A stretch of DNA of 64,000 nucleotides from Sulfitobacter sp. DFL-14 (lineage in GTDB: Bacteria > Pseudomonadota > Alphaproteobacteria > Rhodobacterales > Rhodobacteraceae): positions 335,345 through 399,344 of the forward strand of contig NZ_QBFD01000046.1 in NCBI RefSeq assembly GCF_003335585.1, given 5' to 3'. Made by a program: the position numbers and the translations under genes. Below, in pieces: positions 35,179 to 44,412 of the stretch. The notes beneath the pieces are model-generated. The model worked only from the letters and a program-made list of their open reading frames with translations. It had not been told where the DNA came from and ran no database searches. Numbering within the stretch: position 1 is the stretch's first letter; each line of letters starts with the position of its first letter.

Positions 35179-35814
35179 GTGACCAAAATCGACAAAATGT
35201 CCCGCCTCGTGGAAAAGGCAGACGCCAAATCCGCAAAGCGTGCGCGCAAGAAGGACGATCTTGCCGACAGCGCCATCGCGGCCCTCAAGCAGCTTGGCTA
35301 TGCCCGCACCAGCCTGCGCGACATCGCCGAACTGTCGGGCGTGGCCGTGGGTACGCTGCATTATTATTTCGAGGACAAGGTCGATCTGATTACCTATTGC
35401 GTCCGGCGCTACAAGATCAGCTTCATGAAGGAAATGCAGTCGATCCTGTCGGATGATGTGGAGGCCACCCAGTTGGCCGAGCGCTTCATCAAGGGGTTGT
35501 CGCGGTCAATCCGGCGCGACGCAGAGACTCACCGGCTTTGGTATGACATCCGGTCCCAGGCGATGTTCGACCCTGCCTTTCACGAGGTCGTGCAGGACAT
35601 CGAAACCGGGTTGATCGACATCGTCGGAGAGTTTCTGACCCGGACAGGCAACACCCATTCGGAGGCAACGCCGGTTTACCTCATGCTGGACGCCGCGTTT
35701 CGGTATCACCTGCAGAAATACCTTGCAGGCGATCAATCAATGCCTGCCAGGTTCGAAGCGCAAGTTTCGATGCTGCTGGCCTCAATCACTGCCGCACCCA
35801 CATCCGGTGACTGA
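35179..35814 (+). CDS. TetR/AcrR family transcriptional regulator
   Basis: A 211-residue regulator starting at GTG (35179); an upstream ATG at 35171 is out of frame. The N-terminal helix-turn-helix is DSAIAALKQLGYARTSLRDIAELSGVAVGTLHYYFEDKVDLITYCVRRYK, a textbook TetR pattern. The C-terminal ligand domain has no recognised signature. It is the last gene of the alkanol-oxidation set and probably senses an acyl-CoA or alkanol-derived ligand, but this is inference from position. Confidence 0.85.
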   Translation: MTKIDKMSRLVEKADAKSAKRARKKDDLADSAIAALKQLGYARTSLRDIAELSGVAVGTLHYYFEDKVDLITYCVRRYKISFMKEMQSILSDDVEATQLAERFIKGLSRSIRRDAETHRLWYDIRSQAMFDPAFHEVVQDIETGLIDIVGEFLTRTGNTHSEATPVYLMLDAAFRYHLQKYLAGDQSMPARFEAQVSMLLASITAAPTSGD

Positions 35815-35831
35815 CGGGACCGGACCGGCTT

Positions 35832-36443
35832 TCAACCGGGCTGATCGGCCTCGCCAGGCCCGAGGCGTTGGGAGTCGGTGCAGACGCACAGGACTTCGGC
35901 CTCCTGCGCACCGGTGCTGAGATAGGCATGTCCCATGGTGCTGTCGAGGTAGACGCTTTCCCCCTGCTGCAAGGTCACCGGGGCATAGAATTCGCTGCGC
36001 ACTTCGACGATTCCTTTCAGCACGATAAGGAATTCTTCGCCTTCGTGTTGTTCCAGCCTGCCGAAATCATGAATGGTCGACGATTTGATGCGGGCAAGGA
36101 TCGGCACCATGCGCTTGTTCGTCAGCTCGGCACAGAGGTATTTATATTCGTAGTTGTCGGTGTCGATGACTATGCCGTCGTCGATCCTGGAGGGCAGCAT
36201 CCGGCTGTTGGGAGGGCGCTTGTCATAGGCGCTTTGTTCATCCCCGATCAATTGGCCGATAGACAGTTCCAGCCCCTCGGCCAGACGCAGAACCTTGTCG
36301 AGCGTTGGTGACAGCGCGCCGTTTTCGATCTTGGAAATTGTTGAAACGGAGACACCTGAAAGCGATCCCAGGTCCGTCAGTGTCATCTGTTTCGACTTGC
36401 GCAAATGCCTGAGGCGCGCGCCAAGTGCTTGGGCAGTGGTCAT
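35832..36443 (-). CDS. XRE-family regulator with C-terminal cupin domain
   Basis: A 203-residue protein. The N-terminal helix-turn-helix covers about residues 5-65 (LGARLRHLRKSKQMTLTDLGSLSGVSVSTISKIENGALSPTLDKVLRLAEGL). The C-terminal cupin spans about 110-190, with HEGEEFLIVLKGIVEV and LQQGESVYLDSTMGHAYLSTG. This architecture (PuuR/HipB-like) is common for regulators of amine and amino-acid catabolism. It is divergent from the flavin oxidase and TRAP operon across 150 bases and probably controls it. Confidence 0.9.
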   Translation of the reverse strand: MTTAQALGARLRHLRKSKQMTLTDLGSLSGVSVSTISKIENGALSPTLDKVLRLAEGLELSIGQLIGDEQSAYDKRPPNSRMLPSRIDDGIVIDTDNYEYKYLCAELTNKRMVPILARIKSSTIHDFGRLEQHEGEEFLIVLKGIVEVRSEFYAPVTLQQGESVYLDSTMGHAYLSTGAQEAEVLCVCTDSQRLGPGEADQPG

Positions 36444-36593
36444 GGATTCCGGGTCTCCGATAGGCTTCGGAATACTTTTAAGCCGGATTCTCCTGGAAGG
36501 AAATTATTTTCGTATGTGAGAAATTTTTGTTGCATCCTGCGAAAACCTGCCTAGCCTGACGGCAATGGAATCGACCCCATAGAAAGTGCTGCA
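36444..36593. promoter_or_regulatory. Divergent promoter region between XRE-cupin regulator and flavin oxidase
   Basis: An AT-rich patch at about 36499-36535 contains an imperfect palindrome around ATTTTCGTATGTGAGAAAT, a plausible operator for the divergent regulator. No clear -35/-10 pair was identified. Confidence 0.3.
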
Positions 36594-37739
36594 ATGGCTG
36601 GACAGACCCACTCGGCGGACGTGATCATCATCGGCGCAGGCATTGCCGGGGCATCGGTCGCGGCGCATCTGGCCGCGTCACTGCGCGTTGTGCTGGTCGA
36701 GATGGAAAGCCAGCCGGGCTATCACACCACCGGGCGATCCGCCGCCGTCTTTGCCCCCAGCTATGGTCCCGAAGCCGTGCGCGCACTGACCCGTGCCTCT
36801 CGCGGGTTTTACGATCAGCCGCCCGAAGGTTTTGCATCCGAAGCGCTGCTGACGCCCCGCCAGATCCTGATGATCGCCCGTGCGGATCAGCTTGCGGCGC
36901 TGGAAAGCACGATTGCTGCGGCGGCAACCGGGACCAGGGTGCAGCGCCTTGATGCGAGCGGTCTGCGCGACCATCAACCCTTGCTGCGCGAAGGCTATGC
37001 AACAGCGGGGATGCTGGATTGTGGCGGGCAGGACATTGATGTTGCCGCGCTCCATCAAGGTTATCTGCGGCTGTTCCGGGCGCGGGGCGGTGTGACCCGT
37101 ACCAAAGCCGCTGTTGAGGGGCTGAAGAGGGAAGGCGACACCTGGGTTGTCCGCACCTCTGGCCAAGACCACATGACCGCGCCGGTGATCGTCAACGCGG
37201 CGGGAGCCTGGGCCGATCAGATCGGGCAGCTGGCAGGTGCCGAAAACATCGGACTGGTGCCCAAGCGGCGCACGGCGATGGTTGTGGCGGAACCGGCGGG
37301 TTTTACCCGGCGCGACGCCCCCATCACAATCGACATTGACGAAGAATTCTACCTGAAGCCCGACGCGGGCCGGTTGCTGATCTCGCCTGCCGATGAAACA
37401 CCAACCGATCCCTGTGATGCCCAGCCCGAAGAAATGGATGTCGCCATCTGCGCCGACCGGATCATGACAGCCTTCGATCTGGATATCAGACGGATCGAAA
37501 ACAAATGGGCGGGACTGCGCAGTTTCGTCTCCGACAAGGAGCCGGTGATCGGGTTCTCCCGGAGGGTTGACGGTTTCTTCTGGATGGCCGGGCAGGGTGG
37601 ATATGGTATCCAGTCGGCCCCCGCCGCCGCCGAGGTTGCGGCGGCCCTGATCATGGGCAGGGAGATGCCCGCGGCAGTGACCGACACCGGCTTTGATCCT
37701 TCGCAGGTCTCGCCCAGCCGGCTGGCGGTGCCGACATGA
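36594..37739 (+). CDS. FAD-dependent oxidoreductase, D-amino acid/glycine oxidase (DAO) family
   Basis: A 381-residue DAO-fold flavoenzyme. The FAD-binding segment DVIIIGAGIAGASVAAHLA is at about 9-27, then GYHTTGRSAAVFAPSYGPEAVRAL (flavin contact), VNAAGAWADQIG and the C-terminal WMAGQGGYGIQSAPAAAEVAA. It should oxidise an amino acid or amine to an imine/oxo acid. Its stop overlaps the TRAP permease start (ATGA). With the downstream D-aminoacylase-like gene, a D-amino acid is a reasonable substrate guess. Confidence 0.85.
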   Translation: MAGQTHSADVIIIGAGIAGASVAAHLAASLRVVLVEMESQPGYHTTGRSAAVFAPSYGPEAVRALTRASRGFYDQPPEGFASEALLTPRQILMIARADQLAALESTIAAAATGTRVQRLDASGLRDHQPLLREGYATAGMLDCGGQDIDVAALHQGYLRLFRARGGVTRTKAAVEGLKREGDTWVVRTSGQDHMTAPVIVNAAGAWADQIGQLAGAENIGLVPKRRTAMVVAEPAGFTRRDAPITIDIDEEFYLKPDAGRLLISPADETPTDPCDAQPEEMDVAICADRIMTAFDLDIRRIENKWAGLRSFVSDKEPVIGFSRRVDGFFWMAGQGGYGIQSAPAAAEVAAALIMGREMPAAVTDTGFDPSQVSPSRLAVPT

Positions 37740-39019
37740 TCTGGATCGTGCCCTTCATCGCGGCGGCCTTTCTGGCCTCTGGCCTTGCGCTTGCCTATGT
37801 CATCGGCGGCGCGGCAGTGCTCAGCTTTGTCATTTCCGACAACACCCGCTACCTGGCAGTCCTGCCGCAAAAGGTGTTTTCCCAGATCAGCGTGTTTTCC
37901 CTGCTGGCGATGCCGCTGTTCATCCTTGCAGGCGAATTGATGAACCGGGGCGGCGTGACCAAGTCGTTGATCGACCTTTCGATGGCGCTGATTGGACGGC
38001 TGCGCGGTGGCCTGGGGCATGTGAATATCATGACCTCGGTCTTTTTTGCGGGCATTTCGGGGTCGGCCGTGGCCGATGCGGCGGCGCTCTCCAACACTCT
38101 GGTCCCGGCGATGCGGGAGCGGGGCTATACGGCGGAATATGCCGGTGCGATCACTGCGGCCTCGTCAATCATCGGCCCGATTGTGCCGCCCTCCATCATT
38201 CTGATTTTCTATGGCGCATTGATGCAGACCTCGGTTGCGGCGCTGTTCGTTGCGGGCATTCTGCCGGGCCTGCTGCTGGCTGTGGCGCTTTTCGCGGTCA
38301 ATGGTTTCTTTGCCTGGCGCGACGACCACCCGCGCGTCGAAAAAGGCGAAGCGCCGAACCTGCTGTCCGCACTCTTTGCCGCCCTCCCGGCATTGTGCCT
38401 GCCGCTGGTCATTGTGGGCGGCATCGTTCTGGGCTGGATGACCCCGACCGAAGCGGCCTCTGTCGCGGTAGGCGCTGCGATCGTCGCATCATTCTTCTAT
38501 TCGCCTCTGACGGCCTCCGATGTCTGGGAGAGCTTCTCCCGCACCGCCGTCCTGACCGGGTCGATCTTCATGATCCTCTGCGCCGTGGCCGCCTTTGGCC
38601 ATCTCGCCGCGCTCGAAAGAATTCCGCAGGCGATTGCCGGGCTGGTCGATCAGATGGGTCTTGGCCCCGTCGGTTTCCTGATCGTGATGAACATCCTGTT
38701 TATCTTTGCCGGGATGGTGATGGACGTGCCCGTAGCACTGGCCTTGCTGGTGCCGCTGCTGGCACCTGTCGCACTGGCCAACGGCGCCGATCCCGTACAC
38801 CTGGGCATCGTCATCTGCTTCAACCTCTGCATCGGGTTGGTATCGCCCCCGCTGGGCGGCTGCCTGCTGATCGTCTCCACCGTGACGGGCGTGGATTACT
38901 GGCGGCTTGCCCGCGCGGTCATGCCCTTTGTCTTTGCCGAAATCATTGTCCTGGGCGTGCTGGTTTTCACGCCCGAGATCAGCCTCTGGCTGCCCCGCAC
39001 GCTGGGGCTTTGGAAATAG
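37736..39019 (+). CDS. TRAP transporter large permease subunit (DctM family)
   Basis: A 427-residue protein, the standard DctM length, with about 12 hydrophobic segments. Family blocks: MPLFILAGELMNRGGVTKSLIDL, GISGSAVADAAALSNTLVPAM, ITAASSIIGPIVPPSIILIFYG and ICFNLCIGLVSPPLGGCLL. It is the sodium-coupled transport subunit. The order here is M, P, Q rather than the more common P, Q, M. The substrate is unknown; neighbours suggest N-acyl- or D-amino-acid derivatives. Confidence 0.92.
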   Translation: MIWIVPFIAAAFLASGLALAYVIGGAAVLSFVISDNTRYLAVLPQKVFSQISVFSLLAMPLFILAGELMNRGGVTKSLIDLSMALIGRLRGGLGHVNIMTSVFFAGISGSAVADAAALSNTLVPAMRERGYTAEYAGAITAASSIIGPIVPPSIILIFYGALMQTSVAALFVAGILPGLLLAVALFAVNGFFAWRDDHPRVEKGEAPNLLSALFAALPALCLPLVIVGGIVLGWMTPTEAASVAVGAAIVASFFYSPLTASDVWESFSRTAVLTGSIFMILCAVAAFGHLAALERIPQAIAGLVDQMGLGPVGFLIVMNILFIFAGMVMDVPVALALLVPLLAPVALANGADPVHLGIVICFNLCIGLVSPPLGGCLLIVSTVTGVDYWRLARAVMPFVFAEIIVLGVLVFTPEISLWLPRTLGLWK

Positions 39020-39054
39020 CTCAAGACCACACCAACAAGGGAAGGAACCAGAAA

Positions 39055-40026
39055 ATGAGAATGACAACCATTCTGACCGCTTCAGCCATCACCGTCGCCC
39101 TGACGCTGCCCGCAACGGCGGAAGTCAAGATCGCGCTCGACAGCCCGCCCGATCTGGAGAAATCAGGCACCTACATGTGGGCCCATACCTTTGGCGAATA
39201 CCTCAACGCCAATGGCATCGAAGCCACGGAGTTTGAACGCAACTCGCTGGGCGAAGAGGCAGAGCGTCTGGACCAGGTCAGCCAGGGGTTGCTTGAAGTT
39301 TCCATGTCCGACGCGAAATCGGCAGGGGCGCTCGACACCACGATCAACGGGTCAATGATGCCCTACTTCTTCGACGACATGGCGCAACTGGACATGGCGC
39401 TGGACGAAGGCGGCATGCTGGCGCAGATCAACGCAGGCACCACCCCCAAGGGCGTGCGCGTGCTCGATATCGTTTATACCGGGACCCCCACGGGTATCTT
39501 CACCACGCAAGTGCCAATCCGCACTTTCGAGGACATGAGCGGCGTGCGGATGCGTGCTCTGGACGAGGTGCAGATCAACACATTCGAGCAATGGGGCGCG
39601 AAAGGCACCATCGTATCATGGTCTGAAGTGCCCAATGCGCTGCAAACCGGCGTCGCGGGCGGTTATATCAACCCGGCCTTCGTGCCGCTGACCTATGGGC
39701 ACACCTCCTTCATCAACTATTTCACCAATGCCCGGATGAGCCCCTCTGTCCGCGTCGCGATTGCCTCCGAGGACTGGTATCAAGGTCTGACGGACGAAGA
39801 GCGCGCGACCGTGCAGGCGGCCGTCGCAGCGGCCCATGAGGCGAACCGCAAGCTGGTTTCCGACGACACCGAAGTGCTCAAGCAACTGGGTGAGGCGGGG
39901 ATCGAGGTGATCGAACTGACACCGGAGGAGCGTCAGAAGTTCCGTGACGCCAGCCAGCCGCTTTATGAATCCACCGAAATGCCCGATGGCGCGCTTGCCG
40001 CCTGGAACGCAGCGGTCGGGCGCTGA
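39055..40026 (+). CDS. TRAP transporter substrate-binding protein (DctP family)
   Basis: A 323-residue periplasmic protein with signal peptide MRMTTILTASAITVALTLPATA. The DctP signature area includes GTYMWAHTFGEYLNANGIEATEFERNSLGEEAERLDQVSQGLLEVSM and IRTFEDMSGVRMRALDEVQINTFEQWGA, with the arginine that binds substrate carboxylate. The start is the ATG at 39055 after GGAAGGAAC. This is the only binding-protein gene in the window with no hairpin after it: the small permease gene starts five bases later. Confidence 0.9.
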   Translation: MRMTTILTASAITVALTLPATAEVKIALDSPPDLEKSGTYMWAHTFGEYLNANGIEATEFERNSLGEEAERLDQVSQGLLEVSMSDAKSAGALDTTINGSMMPYFFDDMAQLDMALDEGGMLAQINAGTTPKGVRVLDIVYTGTPTGIFTTQVPIRTFEDMSGVRMRALDEVQINTFEQWGAKGTIVSWSEVPNALQTGVAGGYINPAFVPLTYGHTSFINYFTNARMSPSVRVAIASEDWYQGLTDEERATVQAAVAAAHEANRKLVSDDTEVLKQLGEAGIEVIELTPEERQKFRDASQPLYESTEMPDGALAAWNAAVGR

Positions 40027-40030
40027 TCCC

Positions 40031-40555
40031 ATGCGGGCGGTGGCAAATCTGCTGGACCGGTTGTCGGGCGGGCTGAACCGCGTGGCACTGCTGGGCGCTG
40101 CCCTGGCAGTCGCGCTGATGCTCTTCGCAGCCGGCTGGCAGGTCATCGCCCGCTACCTTCTGAACCAACCTCCGATCTGGACAGAAGAGCTTGCGCGCTT
40201 CTCCATGGTCTGGGGCGGATTGCTGGGCGCGACCTGCGCCTTTCGGTTCCGCAGCGACCCGACCCTTTTTCCCGAGGCCCTGAAAGCTACCGGAACGCGC
40301 GGGTTTGCGGCCACTCTGATCCGCGCCTTCGGTGTATTGTGCTTCATCCTGCCGATCCTCTGGTTCAGTTTCCTCGGGCCCGGCGCCGATCCGGCACGCG
40401 GCTACCTCGCGCGGCTGGCAGGTCGGCAAACCGAAACGATGGACCTGCCGATGGTGGTCTTCGGGATAGCGATCCCGCTCGCCTTCTCGCTCATTCTCCT
40501 GCACGTGCTGGCCGATATCGCGCGGGCCATCGCCGAACTGAAAGACACCCGATGA
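40031..40555 (+). CDS. TRAP transporter small permease subunit (DctQ family)
   Basis: A 174-residue membrane protein with four hydrophobic segments (VALLGAALAVALMLFAAGWQVIARYLL first). The motif QVIARYLLNQPPIWTEELARFSMVWGGLLGATCAFR is the conserved DctQ core. It forms the membrane complex with the DctM subunit. Its stop overlaps the start of the M81 hydrolase gene (ATGA), showing a single operon. Confidence 0.88.
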   Translation: MRAVANLLDRLSGGLNRVALLGAALAVALMLFAAGWQVIARYLLNQPPIWTEELARFSMVWGGLLGATCAFRFRSDPTLFPEALKATGTRGFAATLIRAFGVLCFILPILWFSFLGPGADPARGYLARLAGRQTETMDLPMVVFGIAIPLAFSLILLHVLADIARAIAELKDTR

Positions 40556-42000
40556 AACTCTTCATGGCTTCGCTGGCAACTGAAACCAATTCGTTCTCCC
40601 CGATCCCGACGGGGTGGAGCGGGTTCAAGGAACATCTTTACACCAAGCAGGCGTCGCGGGGCGAAGCGGGGCTTTACGCCGCTGCCGTCACGGTCTGGCG
40701 TCACCGCGCCGAAGCGCTGGGATGGGAAGTGGCCGAAAGCCTGTCGACCTATGCGCAACCGGCGGGCCCCACCGTCGGCCATGTCTATGAGGCGATGCGC
40801 GATGACATCCTGAGCGATCTCAGGTCTGCCATGCCGGTCGACGTGGTGCTCTTGTCGATGCATGGCGCGATGATCGCACAAGGCTACGACGATTGCGAAG
40901 GTGACCTGCTCGACCGGGTGCGCGGCGTCGTCGGCCCTGATGCGAAAGTGGGGCTGGAGGTTGACCCCCATTGCCACCTTACCGAAGCGATGCTGGACAA
41001 TGCCACCGCGATCATCTGCTACAAGGAATACCCCCATATAGACGTGACCGAACGCGCCGAAGAACTGTTCACCATCTGCGCCGATGCGGCGGCAGGCAGG
41101 GTCACGCCGGTCATGCGCGACTATGACTGCCGGATGATGGCCATGTATCACACGCCGTTCGAACCGGTGCGCAGCTACGTGGACCGGATGAGCGCGATGG
41201 AAGGGACGGGCGGTATCCTGTCTGTCTCACTGGTGCATGGCTTTCCATGGGGGGACAATCCGCGCTGCGGGGCAAGGACGCTGGTGATCACCGATGGCGA
41301 CGCGGGTCTTGCCGCAGAACGGGCCGAAGCCCTGGGCCGGGAGCTTTGGGACATGCGCGGCGAACTGCGCCGCTTCCCCGGCATGGACGAAGGGATCGAC
41401 CGTGCCGTCGCATCCAACGCCGCACCCGTCGTGCTGGCGGATTTCGCGGATAATGCGGGGGGCGGGGCGCCTTCGGATTCCACCTATGTCCTCCAGGCCG
41501 TGCTGGAGCGCGGGCTGAAAGATGTCGCCATCGGCACTTTCTGGGATCCTGTGCTTGTCGGCATGTGCATCGACGCAGGCATCGGGGCCACAATGGCCGT
41601 GCGTGTGGGGGGCAAGATCGGACCCATGTCAGGCGATCCGGTCGATCTGACCGTGACGGTGCGCGGCATCGCCCATGATGCCGTGCAGCACCTGGGCAAG
41701 GCGGAAATGAACATGGGCGACTGCGTCTGGCTCGAAGCGGATGGTCTGCACCTTGTCCTGAACACGCGCCGCACCCAGACCTTCCACCCTGAAGCCTTCG
41801 AAAACCTTGGCATCAACCTTGCCGCAATGAAATACGTGGTCGTGAAATCCTCTCAGCATTTCTACGATGGCTTCGCCCTGATGGCGGCAGAGGTTATCCA
41901 CCTCGGCACTCCCGGTGCCATCACCCCGGATTTCACCAGGCTTCCGCTGACCAAACGCGACGGGAACTATTGGCCAAGGGTCGATAACCCTTTCTCATAG
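40552..42000 (+). CDS. M81 family metallohydrolase (MlrC-like)
   Basis: A 482-residue protein starting MKLFMASLATETNSFSPIPTGWSGF. Motifs LSMHGAMIAQGYDDCEGDLLDRVR and GLEVDPHCHLTEAMLDNA provide the likely zinc ligands (Asp, His, His), and VLADFADNAGGGAPSDSTYVLQAVL is the MlrC C-terminal domain signature. The family is named after a microcystin-degradation enzyme, but most members occur with transporters for other amino-acid or peptide-like compounds. Microcystin breakdown is not implied. It is cytoplasmic, with no signal peptide. Confidence 0.88.
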   Translation: MKLFMASLATETNSFSPIPTGWSGFKEHLYTKQASRGEAGLYAAAVTVWRHRAEALGWEVAESLSTYAQPAGPTVGHVYEAMRDDILSDLRSAMPVDVVLLSMHGAMIAQGYDDCEGDLLDRVRGVVGPDAKVGLEVDPHCHLTEAMLDNATAIICYKEYPHIDVTERAEELFTICADAAAGRVTPVMRDYDCRMMAMYHTPFEPVRSYVDRMSAMEGTGGILSVSLVHGFPWGDNPRCGARTLVITDGDAGLAAERAEALGRELWDMRGELRRFPGMDEGIDRAVASNAAPVVLADFADNAGGGAPSDSTYVLQAVLERGLKDVAIGTFWDPVLVGMCIDAGIGATMAVRVGGKIGPMSGDPVDLTVTVRGIAHDAVQHLGKAEMNMGDCVWLEADGLHLVLNTRRTQTFHPEAFENLGINLAAMKYVVVKSSQHFYDGFALMAAEVIHLGTPGAITPDFTRLPLTKRDGNYWPRVDNPFS

Positions 42001-42013
42001 ACAGGAATATTCC

Positions 42014-43516
42014 ATGACAGATACGCCTGACATCATAATCCGCAATGGCCGGGTGATGGACCCGGACAGCGGATTCGATCAGGTCTGCGACATCGCCATC
42101 TCGGGCGGCCAGATCACCCGGATCGGCGCGGTATCTGACAAGGGCAAGACAGAGATCGACGCAACCGGGCTGATCGTCTCTCCCGGTTTCGTGGACATTC
42201 ACGCACATGGCCAGTCGGTAGCGGCGGATCGGATGCAGGCTTTTGACGGTGTTACCACAACGCTGGAACTGGAGGTCGGCGCGCTTCCCGTGGCGGGATG
42301 GTACGACAGGCAGGCGGGTATTCCACGCGTGCTGAACTATGGCACCGCAGCGGCCTGGCTGTTCGGGCGCAAGGCGGTGATGGGTGCCATCACACTGGAC
42401 GCCGGCGTGCATCCGATCGACCAGATGGGCGCCGGTGCGGAAGATATGCGCTGGTCGACTGAGGCCGCGGATGCGGATCAAACGAAAGCCATCGTCGCCC
42501 ATGTGCGGCAGGCGCTGGATGAAGGTGCCATAGGCATCGGTATCCCGAACGGCTATGCCCCTGGCGCAGGGGTCAAGGAAATGACCGAAATCTGCGATCT
42601 GGCATTTGAATACGGCACACCGACCTTCACCCATATCGCCTATCTCAGCAACATCGACCCGCAAAGCTCGGTCGACAGCTATGTGCGGCTGATTGGACTG
42701 GCAGGGGCAACCGGTGCGCATATGCATATCTGTCACCTGAATTCGACTTCGCTGATGGACATCGAGCGGGTGACGGAACTGGTCGCGAAGGCGCAGGCCC
42801 AGGGGCTGCCGGTCACGACCGAGGCCTACCCCTACGGCACGGGGGCCACTGTTGTCAGCGCCGGGTTCTTCAGTGACCCGGACTTTACCAGGCGCACCGG
42901 CAGCGATTATTCCAATGTCGAGCTGATCCGGAACCACCACCGGTTCACCGGACGCGAGGATATTGAAAAAGCCCGCGAAAACGCCCCTTCCGACCTGGTG
43001 ATGTGGCATTTCCTGGATGTGGAGGTGAACGATGAGCACCGCCGCCTGCTGGACCTCTCGGTGACCTATGCGGGCGGCTCGATCGCCTCGGACGCGATGC
43101 CCTGGATCAACGAGGACGGCAGCATCTATGAAGGGTTGGAATGGCCGTTGCCTGATACCCTTTCCGCGCATCCGCGTTCATCCGGCACTTTCACACGGTT
43201 TATCAGCCGCTACGTGCGGGACCGCCAGACCATGTCCCTGATGGAAGGTTTGGCAAAATGCACGATCCTGCCCGCCAGGGTCATCGAAGGATGTGCAGCG
43301 CAGATGACGCGCAAGGCCCGGCTGCAGGAAGGGTGCGACGCCGATATCGTCGTATTCAACCTCGAAACCCTGGAGGATCGGGCCGATTTCACCGCGATGA
43401 ACCGCCCATCGGTGGGTGTGTGCCATCTGTTGGTCAACGGGACCGCTGTCATCACGGATGGTATGCTCAACCCCGATGCCGCACCGGGCAGGCCGATCAG
43501 ACGCGAGACCTCATGA
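42014..43516 (+). CDS. N-acyl-D-amino-acid deacylase-like amidohydrolase
   Basis: A 500-residue member of the D-aminoacylase branch of the amidohydrolase superfamily. It has the small beta domain (DIIIRNGRVMDPDSGFDQVCDIAISGGQITRIG), the metal motif GFVDIHAHGQS (HxH), histidine-bearing strands FTHIAYLSN and MHICHLNSTS, and SDAMPWINEDG with the likely catalytic aspartate. It should release D-amino acid and acid from an N-acyl derivative, or open a related ring. It overlaps the CobW-type GTPase gene by four bases, which may supply its zinc. Confidence 0.82.
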   Translation: MTDTPDIIIRNGRVMDPDSGFDQVCDIAISGGQITRIGAVSDKGKTEIDATGLIVSPGFVDIHAHGQSVAADRMQAFDGVTTTLELEVGALPVAGWYDRQAGIPRVLNYGTAAAWLFGRKAVMGAITLDAGVHPIDQMGAGAEDMRWSTEAADADQTKAIVAHVRQALDEGAIGIGIPNGYAPGAGVKEMTEICDLAFEYGTPTFTHIAYLSNIDPQSSVDSYVRLIGLAGATGAHMHICHLNSTSLMDIERVTELVAKAQAQGLPVTTEAYPYGTGATVVSAGFFSDPDFTRRTGSDYSNVELIRNHHRFTGREDIEKARENAPSDLVMWHFLDVEVNDEHRRLLDLSVTYAGGSIASDAMPWINEDGSIYEGLEWPLPDTLSAHPRSSGTFTRFISRYVRDRQTMSLMEGLAKCTILPARVIEGCAAQMTRKARLQEGCDADIVVFNLETLEDRADFTAMNRPSVGVCHLLVNGTAVITDGMLNPDAAPGRPIRRETS

Positions 43517-44412
43517 GCGTACCGATCCTGGTCGTCACCGGGTTTCTCGGCGCCGGGAAGACCACGTTCATCAACACGTTGTTGCAAAGCGACCATGGCC
43601 TGCGGATCGCGGCCATTGTCAATGACTTCGGGTCGATCAACATCGACGCCACATTGATCGGCGCATCGGCAGAAGGGGTGATCGGGCTGAAGAATGGCTG
43701 CATCTGCTGCTCGCTCCAGGGCGACCTGCTGCGCACGCTGCGGACAGTCATGCGCCAGACACCGGTGCCGGAACTGATCGTGGTCGAAGCCAGCGGTGTG
43801 GCAGATCCCACCGGCATCATCCAGTCCCTCATGGACCCGGTGATCTGGCAGTCCGCGCGCCTGCAGACGGTCATTGGCGTCGTCGACGCCACAGATGCCC
43901 CGCACCGTATGAATGACCCCTTGTGGCAGACGCAGGTCCGCGGGTCGGATGTGCTGCTTCTGGCCAAGGGGGATTGCACGACCACTGAAGCGCTGAGCGC
44001 GTTGCGCAGCCGCCTGTCCGTCACCTTCAGAAAGACCATCCTCGACCTTTCGGAATCGCCCTCGATATCCGCCTTGCTTGAGCTGCAGAAGGCAAACCGC
44101 AGCTTCCCCAGGACAAACCCGGTGCCGGACAATCGCTTTTCCCATGCGGAATGGATCTATGAAGGTGCCATTGATCTTGGTGCATTTCAGAAAGTGATGG
44201 GCCAGCTCGCGCCGGGGTTGTTGCGGGCAAAAGGGTTCATTCGGTTTAAGGGCCAGGCTGACATGATGCTGTTCCAGCTTTCAGGCAACCGCGCCACGCT
44301 GGCCCGCGCAGAAGATGGGATGGACCCCGTCTGCCGGCTTGTCCTGATCGCAGAGCGTGACAAGACCGGGTTGGACGAGGCCATCGGGCTGCTCCGCAGG
44401 CTTGAAACCTGA
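43513..44412 (+). CDS. CobW/COG0523 family GTPase, probable metallochaperone
   Basis: A 299-residue G3E GTPase. Walker A GFLGAGKTT is at 10-18, the metal-binding CICC motif (Cys63, Cys65, Cys66) in GLKNGCICCSL, and Walker B region VVEASGVADPTG. The guanine-specificity motif, normally NKxD, reads AKGD. The C-terminal CobW domain ends with a SGNRATLARAE segment. COG0523 proteins insert zinc or other metals into partner enzymes. Overlap with the amidohydrolase gene makes that enzyme or the M81 hydrolase the likely client. Confidence 0.85.
   Translation: MSVPILVVTGFLGAGKTTFINTLLQSDHGLRIAAIVNDFGSINIDATLIGASAEGVIGLKNGCICCSLQGDLLRTLRTVMRQTPVPELIVVEASGVADPTGIIQSLMDPVIWQSARLQTVIGVVDATDAPHRMNDPLWQTQVRGSDVLLLAKGDCTTTEALSALRSRLSVTFRKTILDLSESPSISALLELQKANRSFPRTNPVPDNRFSHAEWIYEGAIDLGAFQKVMGQLAPGLLRAKGFIRFKGQADMMLFQLSGNRATLARAEDGMDPVCRLVLIAERDKTGLDEAIGLLRRLET

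Noticed and set aside
40552..42000. Microcystin degradation gene (MlrC)
   Set aside because: The M81 family is broad; no MlrA or MlrB homologue is nearby, and the context points to amino-acid-type substrates.
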